Origin: Streptomyces sp. NBC_01235
GTDB lineage: Bacteria; Actinomycetota; Actinomycetes; Streptomycetales; Streptomycetaceae
Assembly (NCBI RefSeq): GCF_035989285.1
Contig: NZ_CP108513.1
Coordinates: 8,308,001 to 8,372,000 of the forward strand
Direction: 5' to 3'
Length of the DNA stretch: 64,000 nucleotides
Part shown: piece by piece, positions 51,631 to 60,529 of the stretch
Numbering within the stretch: position 1 is the stretch's first letter
How the letters are laid out: every line of letters starts with the position of its first letter
Notes under the pieces: model-generated
Told to the model about the DNA's origin: nothing
Seen by the model: the letters and a program-made list of their open reading frames with translations, nothing else
The model's database searches: none
Made by a program: the position numbers and the translations under genes

Positions 51631-52458
51631 ATGCGACGGCTGTTCCCTGTGACCGACCAGACAGCGACGAACGACCGCGGCGGGAGGCCGCCCGGGGCCC
51701 CCGGCGAGGGGGGCGGTGCGGCGGCGGACCGCGAGTGGAGCCTCGACGAGCTCGCCGACGCCTACGCCTACCCGGAACCCGGCCCCGGGGAGCCGCGGCC
51801 CTGGCTGCGCGCCAACATGGTGTCCACCCTCGACGGCGCCGCCCAGCACGACGGACGCTCGCAGCCCATCTCCACCGCCACCGACATGCGGATCTTCGGC
51901 ATGCTGCGGGGGCTCGCGGACGTGGTGGTCGTCGGCGCGGAAACGGTACGTCTGGAGGGCTACCGCCCCGCACGCGCGCGTGCCGAGTTCGCCGGGCGGC
52001 GCGAGGCGGCCGGGCAGGGGCCCGCACCCGCCGTCGCGGTGGTCACCGCCAGTCTCGACCTGGACTTCTCGCTCCCGCTCTACACCTCGCCGCTGGTGCC
52101 CACCCTGCTCCTGACGGGCGCCGCGGCGGCCCCCGACAGGATCGCGGCCGCACAGAAGGCGGGCGCTCAGGTGGTGATCGCCGGTGACGGCATGGGCGTG
52201 GACCCGGCCCGGGCCGTGGAGGCCCTCGCCGGACTCGGGCACACCCGGCTGCTGACGGAGGGCGGACCCCGGCTGCTGGGGCAGTTCGTCGCCTCCGGAG
52301 TACTCGACGAGCTCTGTCTGACCGTCTCCCCGATGCTCACCGTCGGCGACGCGCAGCGGATCGCGGGCGGGCCGTCGATCGCGGTTCCGCGGCGGTTCGC
52401 ACTGGCGTCACTTCTGGAGGAGGAGGGTTTCCTGTTCGCGAGGTACCGGCGGCCGTGA
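51631..52458 (+). CDS. RibD C-terminal (pyrimidine reductase-like) protein
   Basis: NAD(P)-dependent reductase of the RibD-C/dihydrofolate reductase fold, 275 residues. Motifs include RPWLRANMVSTLDGAAQHDG, DVVVVGAETVRLEGYRP and LLTEGGPRLLGQFV. The riboflavin deaminase domain is absent, so it is a stand-alone reductase. It may act in flavin or another pteridine-like pathway. No ribosome site precedes ATG 51631, so the mRNA is probably leaderless. It is divergent from zapE. Confidence 0.85.
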   Translation: MRRLFPVTDQTATNDRGGRPPGAPGEGGGAAADREWSLDELADAYAYPEPGPGEPRPWLRANMVSTLDGAAQHDGRSQPISTATDMRIFGMLRGLADVVVVGAETVRLEGYRPARARAEFAGRREAAGQGPAPAVAVVTASLDLDFSLPLYTSPLVPTLLLTGAAAAPDRIAAAQKAGAQVVIAGDGMGVDPARAVEALAGLGHTRLLTEGGPRLLGQFVASGVLDELCLTVSPMLTVGDAQRIAGGPSIAVPRRFALASLLEEEGFLFARYRRP

Positions 52459-52552
52459 TGCCGGAAACGGGTTCGATCGCCGCCGAGGGTCCTGAAATCG
52501 GCGGAGTAAGCCGTTCCGTTTAGTGTCCGACGGGCACACTGAATCTCGCAGT

Positions 52553-52572
52553 CCCCGTGCGAGCACGGGGAA
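52553..52572. other. Hairpin upstream of the 157-residue gene
   Basis: TCCCCGTGC GA GCACGGGGA is a perfect 9-bp stem with a two-base turn. It lies in the leader about 80 bases before the next gene. It could be the terminator of the RibD-like gene or a leader structure. Confidence 0.5.
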
Positions 52573-52650
52573 GGATGGTTTCCGCAGGGCCGCGAACGGC
52601 CCACGCAGGAGAGAGGGCCACGGGGGTCCTCGAAGGAGAATGGGGCGCTG

Positions 52651-53124
52651 GTGTTCACAAGCGTTTTGATGATCGAGAAGGCCCTGACGTCCGCCGACGT
52701 CGAGTTCGTCAGCACCTTGCACGGGGACGAGCCGGTCTTCTTCCACGTGCTGCTCCAGCCTCGGGGCGACCAGGCGGACCGCTTGCTGCGGGCCATCGAC
52801 GACGTGGCCCTCGGAGAGCTGGACGAGGCAGCGCGGGAGCGGGAGACGCCGGAGGGGGAAGAGGCGAAGGGGTTCGGCGAACGGGCGCTTTCGGTGTCCC
52901 TCCAGGCGTTGCACGCGGCGGGCAACGAGGCGGTGGGGCGGCTGGTCGAGGACCATCCGCTGGACACGTTGAAGTCCCTGGTGGGTGAGGTGGGGGCGGA
53001 CGAGGTGATCGTCCTGACCGATCCCCACTACGTGGAGGAGTTCTTCCACCGGGACTGGGCCTCCCGGGCCCGGCACAGGGTGGGGGTGCCGGTGCTGAAA
53101 CTCTTCTCGCACAGCAAGGCGTAG
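52651..53124 (+). CDS. Conserved protein of unknown function
   Basis: A 157-residue cytoplasmic protein beginning MFTSVLMIEKALTSADVEFV. The alternation of strands and helices (DEPVFFHVLLQPRG, VGADEVIVLTDPHYVEEFFH) suggests an alpha/beta fold like universal-stress proteins. No family name is safe. GTG 52651 follows AAGGAG at a rather long 12-base spacing. It precedes murC by 150 bases. Confidence 0.75.
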   Translation: MFTSVLMIEKALTSADVEFVSTLHGDEPVFFHVLLQPRGDQADRLLRAIDDVALGELDEAARERETPEGEEAKGFGERALSVSLQALHAAGNEAVGRLVEDHPLDTLKSLVGEVGADEVIVLTDPHYVEEFFHRDWASRARHRVGVPVLKLFSHSKA

Positions 53125-53274
53125 GCAGGAAGCGCGCTGGGCGCAGCACACGAGGGAAACGCAGGAAACAGGGTGCTGTCGGAGTGCGGTGCGCCCCTAG
53201 GTCGGCCGGGACGGCCCTTGCGGAATAGGGTGGGGGCGCACTCGTCGCCATCACCGCACCCTGGGAGAACACGC

Positions 53275-54660
53275 ATGGCACCCGGCCTTCCTACCGCCAT
53301 GGACCGACCGCACTTCATCGGCATCGGCGGGGCCGGGATGTCGGGGATCGCGAAGATCCTGGCCCAGCGTGGGGCGAAGGTGGCCGGCAGCGACGCCAAG
53401 GAGTCCGGGACCGCGGCGGCGCTGCGCGCGCTCGGGGCGACCGTGCACATCGGGCACGCCGCCGAGCACCTGGCCGACGACGCCAGCTGTGTCGTCGTCT
53501 CGTCGGCGATCCGCGCGGACAACCCGGAGCTGGCCCGCGCGGCCGAGCTGGGCATCCCGGTGGTCCACCGTTCGGACGCGCTCGCCCGGCTGATGGACGG
53601 GCTGCGTCCGATCGCCGTCGCCGGCACGCACGGCAAGACGACCACCACGTCCATGCTGGCGGTGTCGCTGTCCGAGCTGGGGCTGAACCCCTCGTACGCG
53701 ATCGGCGGCGACCTGGACGCGCCCGGTTCCAACGCGCTGCACGGCGAGGGCGAGATCTTCGTCGCCGAGGCGGACGAATCGGACCGCAGCTTCCACAAGT
53801 ACGCGCCCGAGGTCGCCATCGTCCTCAACGTCGAGCTCGACCACCACGCGAACTACGCCTCGATGGACGAGATCTACGAGTCCTTCGAGACCTTCGCCGG
53901 GAAGATCGTCCCCGGCGGCACGCTGGTGATCAACGCCGACCACGAGGGCGCCCGGGAACTGACGCGACGCGTCGAGGGCGTGCGGGTGGTGACGTACGGG
54001 GAGGCCGAGGACGCCGACGTGCGGGTCCTGTCCGTCGTCCCGCAGGGGCTGAAGAGCGAGGTGAGCGTCCTGCTGGACGGGCAGGAGCTCACGTTCACCG
54101 TCTCCGTGCCCGGCCGTCACTACGCGCACAACGCCGTCGCCGCGCTGGCCGCGGGCGTCGCCCTGGGCGTCCCCGCCGCCGAGCTCGCCCCCGCCCTGGC
54201 CGCGTACACGGGCGTCAAGCGCCGGCTTCAGCTCAAGGGCGAGGAGGCGGGCGTCCAGGTCATCGACTCCTACGCCCACCACCCGACCGAGATGACGGCC
54301 GACCTGGAGGCGATGCGCGCGGCGGCCGGCGACGCCCGCATCCTCGTCGTCTTCCAGCCGCACCTGTTCTCCAGGACACAGGAACTCGGCAAGGAGATGG
54401 GCCAGGCCCTGGCGCTGGCCGACGCCTCCGTCGTCCTCGACATCTACCCCGCCCGCGAGGACCCGATCCCGGGCGTGACCAGTGCGCTGATCATCGACGC
54501 GGCCCGGGCGGCGGGCGCGGACGTCACGGCCGTGCACGACAAGGACGAGGTGCCCGCCGTGATCGCGGGAATGGCGAAGGCCGGCGATCTCGTTCTCACC
54601 ATGGGCGCGGGCGATGTGACGGACCTGGGCCCGCGCATTCTGGACCGTCTTTCCAGCTGA
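53275..54660 (+). CDS. murC: UDP-N-acetylmuramate--L-alanine ligase
   Basis: Cytoplasmic cell-wall enzyme of 461 residues that adds L-alanine to UDP-MurNAc with ATP. The N-terminal UDP-binding motif is FIGIGGAGMSG, the ATP loop is GTHGKTTTT near residue 120, and later Mur motifs include EADESDRSF and YAHHPTE. All three Mur domains are present. ATG 53275 is seven bases after GGGAG. Unusually for mur genes it lies away from the division cluster, which is also the case, as I recall, in S. coelicolor. msrB follows 12 bases after its stop. Confidence 0.95.
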   Translation: MAPGLPTAMDRPHFIGIGGAGMSGIAKILAQRGAKVAGSDAKESGTAAALRALGATVHIGHAAEHLADDASCVVVSSAIRADNPELARAAELGIPVVHRSDALARLMDGLRPIAVAGTHGKTTTTSMLAVSLSELGLNPSYAIGGDLDAPGSNALHGEGEIFVAEADESDRSFHKYAPEVAIVLNVELDHHANYASMDEIYESFETFAGKIVPGGTLVINADHEGARELTRRVEGVRVVTYGEAEDADVRVLSVVPQGLKSEVSVLLDGQELTFTVSVPGRHYAHNAVAALAAGVALGVPAAELAPALAAYTGVKRRLQLKGEEAGVQVIDSYAHHPTEMTADLEAMRAAAGDARILVVFQPHLFSRTQELGKEMGQALALADASVVLDIYPAREDPIPGVTSALIIDAARAAGADVTAVHDKDEVPAVIAGMAKAGDLVLTMGAGDVTDLGPRILDRLSS

Positions 54661-54672
54661 GGGGCTGAGCTC

Positions 54673-55080
54673 ATGTCGTACGACGTCGAAAAGCCGGACG
54701 AGCAGTGGCGGGCGGAGCTGACCCCGGCCGAGTACGCCGTCCTGCGCCAGGCCGCGACCGAGCCCGCGTTCACCGGTGAGTACACCGACACCAAGACCCG
54801 GGGCGTCTACTCCTGCCGAGCCTGCGGCACCGATCTGTTCACCTCCGAGACCAAGTTCGACTCCCACTGCGGCTGGCCGTCCTTCTTCGACCCGAAGGAC
54901 ACCGACGCGGTGGAGCTGATCGAGGACCACTCGCACGGGATGGTGCGCACCGAGGTGCGGTGCGCCCGATGCGGTTCCCACCTCGGGCACGTGTTCGCCG
55001 GGGAGGGGTACGCCACCCCGACCGATCAGCGGTACTGCATCAACAGCATCTCGCTGCGGCTGGCGGCGGACGAGAGCTGA
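54673..55080 (+). CDS. msrB: Peptide methionine-(R)-S-oxide reductase
   Basis: Repair enzyme of 135 residues that reduces methionine-R-sulfoxide. The zinc ligands form two Cys-X2-Cys pairs (CRACGTDL and CARCGSH). The motif CGWPSFFD is present and the catalytic cysteine lies in YCINSISL. The length is normal. It is only 12 bases after murC, so it is probably cotranscribed. It converges on the YbhN-like gene. Confidence 0.95.
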   Translation: MSYDVEKPDEQWRAELTPAEYAVLRQAATEPAFTGEYTDTKTRGVYSCRACGTDLFTSETKFDSHCGWPSFFDPKDTDAVELIEDHSHGMVRTEVRCARCGSHLGHVFAGEGYATPTDQRYCINSISLRLAADES

Positions 55081-55105
55081 CGAGGGCCGACGTGGCCGAC
55101 GCGGC

Positions 55106-56113
55106 TCACAGGTGCTCGCGCTGCACCAGCGCCGACAGCACCAGCATCCCCGGCAGCAGGGGCAGCCAGACCGTCAGCACCCGGTAGCCGATGACCGTCG
55201 CCGTGGCCAGGCCCAGCGGGGTGCCGTAGCCGGCCAGGGTGAGGACCAGGGCCGCGTCGACGGGACCGATCCCGCCCGGCGCGGGGACGGCTCCCGCCGC
55301 GGTGCTCGCCGCCAGGTGGGCGAAGAGCAGCTGCGCCCAGGAGAGGGGCACGCCCAGCGCCGTTCCCACGGAGGCCACCACACTCGCCTGGACCAGCGGC
55401 GCCGCGACCGCTCCGCCCCACAGGGGGAGGAAACGGGAGGGGCGGGTGTGCAGGTGCCGGACGTCGGTCAGGGCCGTACGCACGAAGTCCAGGGCGGGGC
55501 GGCGCAGCGGCCGTACGAAGGCGAGCAGCACCGCGGCCGCCGTGGGGGCCAGTAGCAGGCCCACGGCGGCCAGGAGCAACGTCCGTCCCTGCGGCAGGAG
55601 TTGGGCGGCGGGTACGGCGCTGGGCGCGGCGATCAGGAAGACCAGCACCACGGGCGTCTTCGCCACGGCTCTGACCAGGGAGTACAGGGCGATCGAGGCA
55701 GTGGCGCGGGGGAGCGGGACGCCCTGGCGTTGCAGAAAACGGACGGTGACCGCGTGGGCGCCTATGCTCGCCGGCAGCACGTGATTCGCGGCGCCCGCGG
55801 CGATCTGGGAGGCCACCAGCAGGCCCGGCGGCAACCGGTCCGGGATCGCGCCCTGGCGGACACAGGCCGCGACGACGGCACCCAGATAGGTGAAGAGGAG
55901 CCCGGCCAGCAGCCACAAGGGATCGGCGGTGGCCAGCCGGGCGGTGCCGTCGCGCACGGCGTGCCAGTCGACCGCCGCCCACACCACCAGGAGCAGCAGC
56001 GGGAGCAGGCCGAGGGCGCGGCGGGTGGCGGCGGACGTCAGGGGGCGGGGGCGGTCGGCCGCGAGCGGGAGCGGGGGCGGGGTCGCGGGCTCGTCGAGGG
56101 GCAGCAGGGACAC
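55106..56113 (-). CDS. YbhN/UPF0104-type membrane protein
   Basis: Membrane protein of about 335 residues with eight or so helices, of the lysylphosphatidylglycerol-synthase TM-region family. Motifs include AAGAANHVLPASIGAHAVTV and ASTAAGAVPAPGGIGPVDAA, the latter being the family's hallmark PxPGGIGxVE-like block. No synthetase domain is attached, so it may be a lipid flippase-type protein rather than an aminoacyl-lipid synthase. GTG 56113 has a distant AAGGA. It converges on msrB. Confidence 0.8.
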   Translation of the reverse strand: MSLLPLDEPATPPPLPLAADRPRPLTSAATRRALGLLPLLLLVVWAAVDWHAVRDGTARLATADPLWLLAGLLFTYLGAVVAACVRQGAIPDRLPPGLLVASQIAAGAANHVLPASIGAHAVTVRFLQRQGVPLPRATASIALYSLVRAVAKTPVVLVFLIAAPSAVPAAQLLPQGRTLLLAAVGLLLAPTAAAVLLAFVRPLRRPALDFVRTALTDVRHLHTRPSRFLPLWGGAVAAPLVQASVVASVGTALGVPLSWAQLLFAHLAASTAAGAVPAPGGIGPVDAALVLTLAGYGTPLGLATATVIGYRVLTVWLPLLPGMLVLSALVQREHL

Positions 56114-56879
56114 GGCGCACGTCGTCCTTCCGCGTCGTGACCGCACGCGGCGGCTTGACGGATCGGGGTTGGGCCTGCCTAAGGAGGGGGACGGGGGAGT
56201 CGTTCCCCTCCGGTGTGACGGTGCGGTGTCCGGAAGCCGACGGAGTGCGGGCCGAAGGGCGACCGCGGTGCGGTGAGGCGGGGGAGGCACGGTGAGGCTG
56301 TGGGATTTCTGCCCATACCCCCCGGAGTTCATCCCGGACGTCCCCCGAGGTTCACCCGGCCCGCAGCACCGTCGGCGCCTCCCGCGCGATCCGGTCGGTC
56401 GTCCCCCGGCCTGTCGTCGTGCCGTGGCCGCCCGGGAGCCGCCCGGTCCTGCGGTACCGCCCGTGACGCCTCTGCCGGCAGCTGTTCCGCGCCCGCGCCC
56501 CACCCTGAGCCGACGACCGGTTCGGCGAGGTACGTCGCCATGTCCTCGACGCCCGGCACGGGGCGGGCGGACGGTCCCGCAACGCCGCGGCCATCAGCGC
56601 GTCGACGTCGCCCCCCCGCCAGGGGCCGCTCGCTCCTGTACCGCACGCCGGCGGGCGGGGGACGGGAGGGCGCCGTCCCCTGCCGTCGGCGGGCTCAAGG
56701 ACCGGGCCGTGCCCGGCGCAGCGTTCCTGGCACACCACTCACCGGCTGCCGAGCTCTGCGCTCACCGCCTTCCGGTTCACTGGTGGTCGGGTTCTGGGTT
56801 CGGTGTCTTCCGGCTCACCGGCGGCCCGCTCTGCGCTCGTCGTCTTCCGGCTCACTCTCCTCGTTCGCCGGACGCCCGT
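56114..56879. other. Long gap with decayed coding traces
   Basis: About 770 bases without a supported gene. A minus-strand frame around 56400-56560 contains VPGVEDMATYLAEPVVGSGW, which looks protein-like but lacks neighbouring conservation or a ribosome site. From 56750 to 56870 the motif CTCTGCGCTCRYCGYCTTCC recurs twice with shorter copies between. I regard it as eroded sequence plus the promoter of the YbhN-like gene. Confidence 0.45.
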
Positions 56880-58340
56880 TCACCCGTGGGTGGTGCCGGT
56901 GGTCGGTGCCGTCGGGAGCGTCACCGTGAACTCCGTCGCTCCCGCCTTGTTGCCCAGCTCCAGGGAGCCGCCGTGCGCGCGCACCAGAGAGCGGGCGACC
57001 GACAGGCCGAGGCCGCTGCCGCCGCGGTCGCGGCTGCGGGCCTTGTCGACGCGGTAGAAGCGGTCGAAAACGCTTTCCCGGTCGCCGGGCGAGATGCCCG
57101 GGCCCTGGTCGGTGACATGGACCTGTGCGGTTTCCGGGGTAACGGTTACCCCGACGGAGACCGGGGTGCCGGCCGGGGTGTGCACGGCCGCGTTGGTGAG
57201 GAGGTTGTCCAGGACCTGGCGGATGCGGTGCGGGTCCATCCGCAGCGGTACGGCGGCCGGGCCCGGGGACACCGTCAGCGGATGCCCGGGGTGGCTCGCG
57301 CGGAACGCGTCGGCCGCCTGCTCGACCAGCTCCACCAGGTCGGCGTTCTCCATCCGCAGAGGCGTCTCCACCTCGGCCGCGTCCAGCCGGGCCAGCAGCA
57401 GGAGGTCGTCGAGGAGGACGCCCATCCGGGCGGCCTCGGCGCGCAGCCGGGCCAGGTGCTTGTCCCGCTCCTCGGGCGCGTTGGCGGCCGCGTACTGGAA
57501 AAGGTCCGCGTAACCGCGTACCGACATCAGCGGCGTGCGCAGCTCGTGCGAGGCGTCGGCGACGAAACGGCGCAGGCGCTGCTCGGCCTCCGCGCGCACG
57601 GCGAGGGAGTCGTCGATGTGCTCCAGCATCGTGTTGAAGGCCGTGCGCAGCTCCTCCACCTCGGGGCCGCCGCCCGGCGCGTCCGCGCGCAGGGGGAGGC
57701 GGGACGCCGACTCGGTGAGGTCGTGCGAGGCGATGCCGTGCGCGGTGTGCGCCATGTCGCTCAGCGGTTTCAGGCCGCGCCGCAGCAGCGCCCGTCCGAA
57801 CACCACGAGGGCCAGCAGCGCCAGGCCGAAGGTGACGACCTGGATCGTGATCAGCTGCCGGACGGTGGCCTCGAGGTTGTCCATGGGCGCGCCGCTGACC
57901 AGCACCACTCCGGGTTCCACTTCGCAGGCGCGCAGCCGGTACGTGCCCTGGCCCGCGAGGTGCGCGGTGCGCAGTACCTCCGTGTCGGCGACGGCCTGCG
58001 CCTTGGCCAGGGTGGTGAGGTCGTCGACGTCCTCGGGCAGGTCACCGGGGTCCTCGGGCTTGCGCAGCACGGGCTTGCCGTCCCGTACGTCGTACACGGC
58101 GTAGTACCAGCCCCAGTACTTCTTCCCGGTCAGCGAGCCGGAGTCCACGATGCTCTTGGACTGCGCGACCTGGGCGATCGCGAGTTGGTCGTTGAGCTGG
58201 GCCGACAGATAGTCCCGCATATAGGTCGTCAGCGCCGTGCCGACGACCGCGAACACCACCAGCGACAGCGCGCCGAGCCCCAGCGCCATCCGCGTGCCGA
58301 GCCGCAGTCTGCGGTACGACCGCCAGAGTCGGCCGATCAC
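56880..58340 (-). CDS. Two-component sensor histidine kinase
   Basis: Membrane sensor kinase of 486 residues. Two helices (ALGLGALSLVVFAVVGTAL and LITIQVVTFGLALLALVVFG) flank an extracellular domain of about 120 residues. A HAMP region, the H box FVADASHELRTPL, the N box LDNLLTNAAVHTPAG and G boxes (DQGPGISPGD, GGSGLGLSV) follow. GTG 58340 overlaps the regulator stop by four bases. It is encoded beside and divergent from the ferric-reductase-like operon, so it may sense a redox or metal signal and control it. Confidence 0.92.
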   Translation of the reverse strand: MIGRLWRSYRRLRLGTRMALGLGALSLVVFAVVGTALTTYMRDYLSAQLNDQLAIAQVAQSKSIVDSGSLTGKKYWGWYYAVYDVRDGKPVLRKPEDPGDLPEDVDDLTTLAKAQAVADTEVLRTAHLAGQGTYRLRACEVEPGVVLVSGAPMDNLEATVRQLITIQVVTFGLALLALVVFGRALLRRGLKPLSDMAHTAHGIASHDLTESASRLPLRADAPGGGPEVEELRTAFNTMLEHIDDSLAVRAEAEQRLRRFVADASHELRTPLMSVRGYADLFQYAAANAPEERDKHLARLRAEAARMGVLLDDLLLLARLDAAEVETPLRMENADLVELVEQAADAFRASHPGHPLTVSPGPAAVPLRMDPHRIRQVLDNLLTNAAVHTPAGTPVSVGVTVTPETAQVHVTDQGPGISPGDRESVFDRFYRVDKARSRDRGGSGLGLSVARSLVRAHGGSLELGNKAGATEFTVTLPTAPTTGTTHG

Positions 58341-59035
58341 TCGGCCGCCTGCCGGATCACGTATCCGAAACCGCGTACCGTCTGGATCAGCGGGTCGTCG
58401 CCCGTCGCGTCGAGCTTGCGGCGCAGCCGACTGACGACCAGCTCGACGACATTGGAACGGCCGCCGAAACCGTATTCCCACACATGGTCGAGGATCTGTG
58501 CCTTGGTGAGCACGGTCGGGGACTTGCGCATCAGGTAGCGCAGCACCTCGTACTCGGTGGGCGTGAGCGTCAGCAGCTTTCCGCCGCGCCGGACCTCCCG
58601 GGTGTCCTCGTCCATGGTGAGATCCGACACCCGCAGCACCGAGCGCTGGAAACCGGGACCGGCGCTGCGCCGCAGCACGGTCCGCAGCCGGGCCATCAGC
58701 TCCTCCACGGCAAACGGTTTCACCAGGTAGTCGTCGCCGCCCCGGGTCAGCCCCGCGACCCGGTCGGCGACCCCGTCGCGAGCCGTGAGGAACACCACCG
58801 GCACCATCGTCCCGGTGTTCCGCAGCCGGTCGAGCACGCCGAAACCGTCGATGTCGGGCAGCATCAGGTCGAGCACCACGATGTCGGGACGGAAGTCGGC
58901 GGCGCGGCGCAGCGCCTCCTCACCCGAGTTCGCGGTGACCGCGTCCCAGCCCTCGTAGCGGGCGACCGTCGCCACGAGATCGGCGATCGGCGGGTCGTCG
59001 TCCACGACGAGGAGTCGTACTTTTTCCACCTGCAC
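58337..59035 (-). CDS. OmpR-family response regulator
   Basis: Regulator of about 232 residues. The receiver has LLVVDDDPPIADLV, the phosphorylated aspartate in VVLDLMLPDID and the lysine in DDYLVKPF. The winged-helix output domain has TLTPTEYEVLRYLM and VVSRLRRKLDA. The start is uncertain among GTG 59053, 59035 and 59029. I chose 59035. It is cotranscribed with the kinase. Direct repeats of CGACAG 11 bases apart in the divergent gap are a candidate binding site. Confidence 0.9.
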   Translation of the reverse strand: MQVEKVRLLVVDDDPPIADLVATVARYEGWDAVTANSGEEALRRAADFRPDIVVLDLMLPDIDGFGVLDRLRNTGTMVPVVFLTARDGVADRVAGLTRGGDDYLVKPFAVEELMARLRTVLRRSAGPGFQRSVLRVSDLTMDEDTREVRRGGKLLTLTPTEYEVLRYLMRKSPTVLTKAQILDHVWEYGFGGRSNVVELVVSRLRRKLDATGDDPLIQTVRGFGYVIRQAAE

Positions 59036-59111
59036 ATAGTGCGCCACCGGCCCCACAGCGCCAGACCCGCGTCTCACGCGCACCCCAATCGATAAGATCT
59101 TGAAAGTTGTA

Positions 59112-59128
59112 CGACAGGAAAACGACAG
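59112..59128. promoter_or_regulatory. Candidate response-regulator site
   Basis: CGACAG occurs at 59112 and 59123, eleven bases apart, the spacing used by OmpR-type dimers. It lies in the 147-base gap between the regulator and the ferric-reductase-like gene. Confidence 0.4.
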
Positions 59129-59181
59129 CGAAGCACGGACAAGCTCTGTGTTCTGAGGACCCGATCTAGGAGTTTCCGTCC

Positions 59182-60519
59182 GTGACGACCGTCCAATCGC
59201 CTCCCGTACCCCCCACGGCGATACGCCCCAAAGTAGTGGCCCGCACCGGCTTGTACGCCGTGCTGGCCGCGAACGCGGCCGTCGTGACCCTCTTCGCAGT
59301 CCAGGCGGGCTTCGCCTCCAACGCGCTCGTCGTGATCGGCCGCTTCGCCGGCCTGTACGGCGCGCTGCTGATGGCGTTCCAGCTGCTGCTGGTGGCCCGG
59401 CTGCCCTGGCTGGACCGCCGCATCGGCATGGACCGGCTCACCAACTGGCACCGCTGGACCGGCTTCGGCCTGCTGTGGACGCTGGTCGGGCATGTGGTGT
59501 TCATCACCTTCGGCTACGCCGAGTCCTCCTCGATGAACCCGGTGAGCCAGCTCGTCGACCTCGCCGAAACCGTCGAGGGTGTGCTGCGGGCCGCCGTGGC
59601 GGTGGTGCTGATCCTGGTCATCGGCGGCGCCTCCGCCCGCTGGGCCCGCCGCCGCCTCGCCTACGAGACCTGGCACTTCATCCACCTGTACACGTACGTC
59701 GCCGTGGTGCTGGCCTTCACCCACCAGGTCGCGGTCGGGACGACGTTCACCGCGTCCTCCGCCGCCACGACGTACTGGTACGCGGTCTGGGGCGTCGCCC
59801 TCGGCTCCGTCTTCCTTGGCCGGCTGATCCTGCCCCTGTGGCGCAACTGGCGCCACCAACTGCGCGTCGAGGCGGTCGTCCCCGAGGCCGACAACGTCGT
59901 AAGCGTGTACATCACCGGTCGTGACCTGGACCGGCTGCCTGCCCGGGCGGGCCAGTTCTTCCTCTGGCGGTTCCTGACGAAGGACCGCTGGTGGCAGGCG
60001 AACCCCTTCTCCCTGTCGGCCGCGCCCGACGGCACCCGCCTGCGCCTGACCGCGAAGGCGGCCGGCGACGGCTCCGCGGGCCTGCGCCACATCAAGCCCG
60101 GCACCCGCGTCTTCGCCGAGGGCCCCTACGGCGCCTTCACCGCGATGCACCGCACCCGCCCGGAGTCCCTGCTCATCGCCGGCGGCGTCGGCGTCACCCC
60201 GATCCGGGCGCTGCTGGAGGAGATCCACGGCCACGCGGTGGTCATCTACCGGGTGGCCGGCGAGCGCGATGCCGTCCTCTACGACGAGCTGCGCGAGCTG
60301 GCCGTCGCCAAGGGCGCCGAGCTGCACCTGGTCACCGGGCCGCCGGTGCCCGACCGGCTGGCGCCGCGCGAACTCGCCGCGCTCGTGCCGGACATCGCGG
60401 AGCGGGACGTCTTCCTGTGCGGGCCGCCACCGATGATGAACGCGGTCCTCGGTACCCTGCGCGAGCTGGACGTGCCCAAGACGCAAGTCCACTTCGAGCG
60501 CTTCAGCCTGGCGGGATGA
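59182..60519 (+). CDS. Ferric-reductase-like transmembrane ferredoxin reductase
   Basis: Membrane flavoprotein of 445 residues. The N-terminal six-helix ferric-reductase domain has paired haem histidines (NWHRWTGFG, LVGHVVF, ETWHFIHLYTY, AFTHQVA). The FAD-binding domain (FLWRFLTKDRWWQANPFSLS) and NAD-binding domain (LLIAGGVGVTPIRALLEEIH, FLCGPPPMM) follow. It can move electrons from NAD(P)H across the membrane. GTG 59182 follows AGGAG by nine bases. It lies directly upstream of an FMN-binding protein and apbE, so the outside acceptor is probably that flavoprotein. Confidence 0.92.
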   Translation: MTTVQSPPVPPTAIRPKVVARTGLYAVLAANAAVVTLFAVQAGFASNALVVIGRFAGLYGALLMAFQLLLVARLPWLDRRIGMDRLTNWHRWTGFGLLWTLVGHVVFITFGYAESSSMNPVSQLVDLAETVEGVLRAAVAVVLILVIGGASARWARRRLAYETWHFIHLYTYVAVVLAFTHQVAVGTTFTASSAATTYWYAVWGVALGSVFLGRLILPLWRNWRHQLRVEAVVPEADNVVSVYITGRDLDRLPARAGQFFLWRFLTKDRWWQANPFSLSAAPDGTRLRLTAKAAGDGSAGLRHIKPGTRVFAEGPYGAFTAMHRTRPESLLIAGGVGVTPIRALLEEIHGHAVVIYRVAGERDAVLYDELRELAVAKGAELHLVTGPPVPDRLAPRELAALVPDIAERDVFLCGPPPMMNAVLGTLRELDVPKTQVHFERFSLAG

Positions 60520-60529
60520 GAGAGACGAC

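Noticed and set aside
52551..52580. GTCCCCGTGCGAGCACGGGGA looks like a type I-E CRISPR repeat
   Set aside because: Only one copy is present, with no regularly spaced partners and no cas genes nearby. A plain hairpin explains it.
56352..56738. Minus-strand frame of 128 codons between the YbhN-like and kinase genes
   Set aside because: Arg/Gly-rich composition, no ribosome site and no recognisable domain. Described only as possible decayed sequence.
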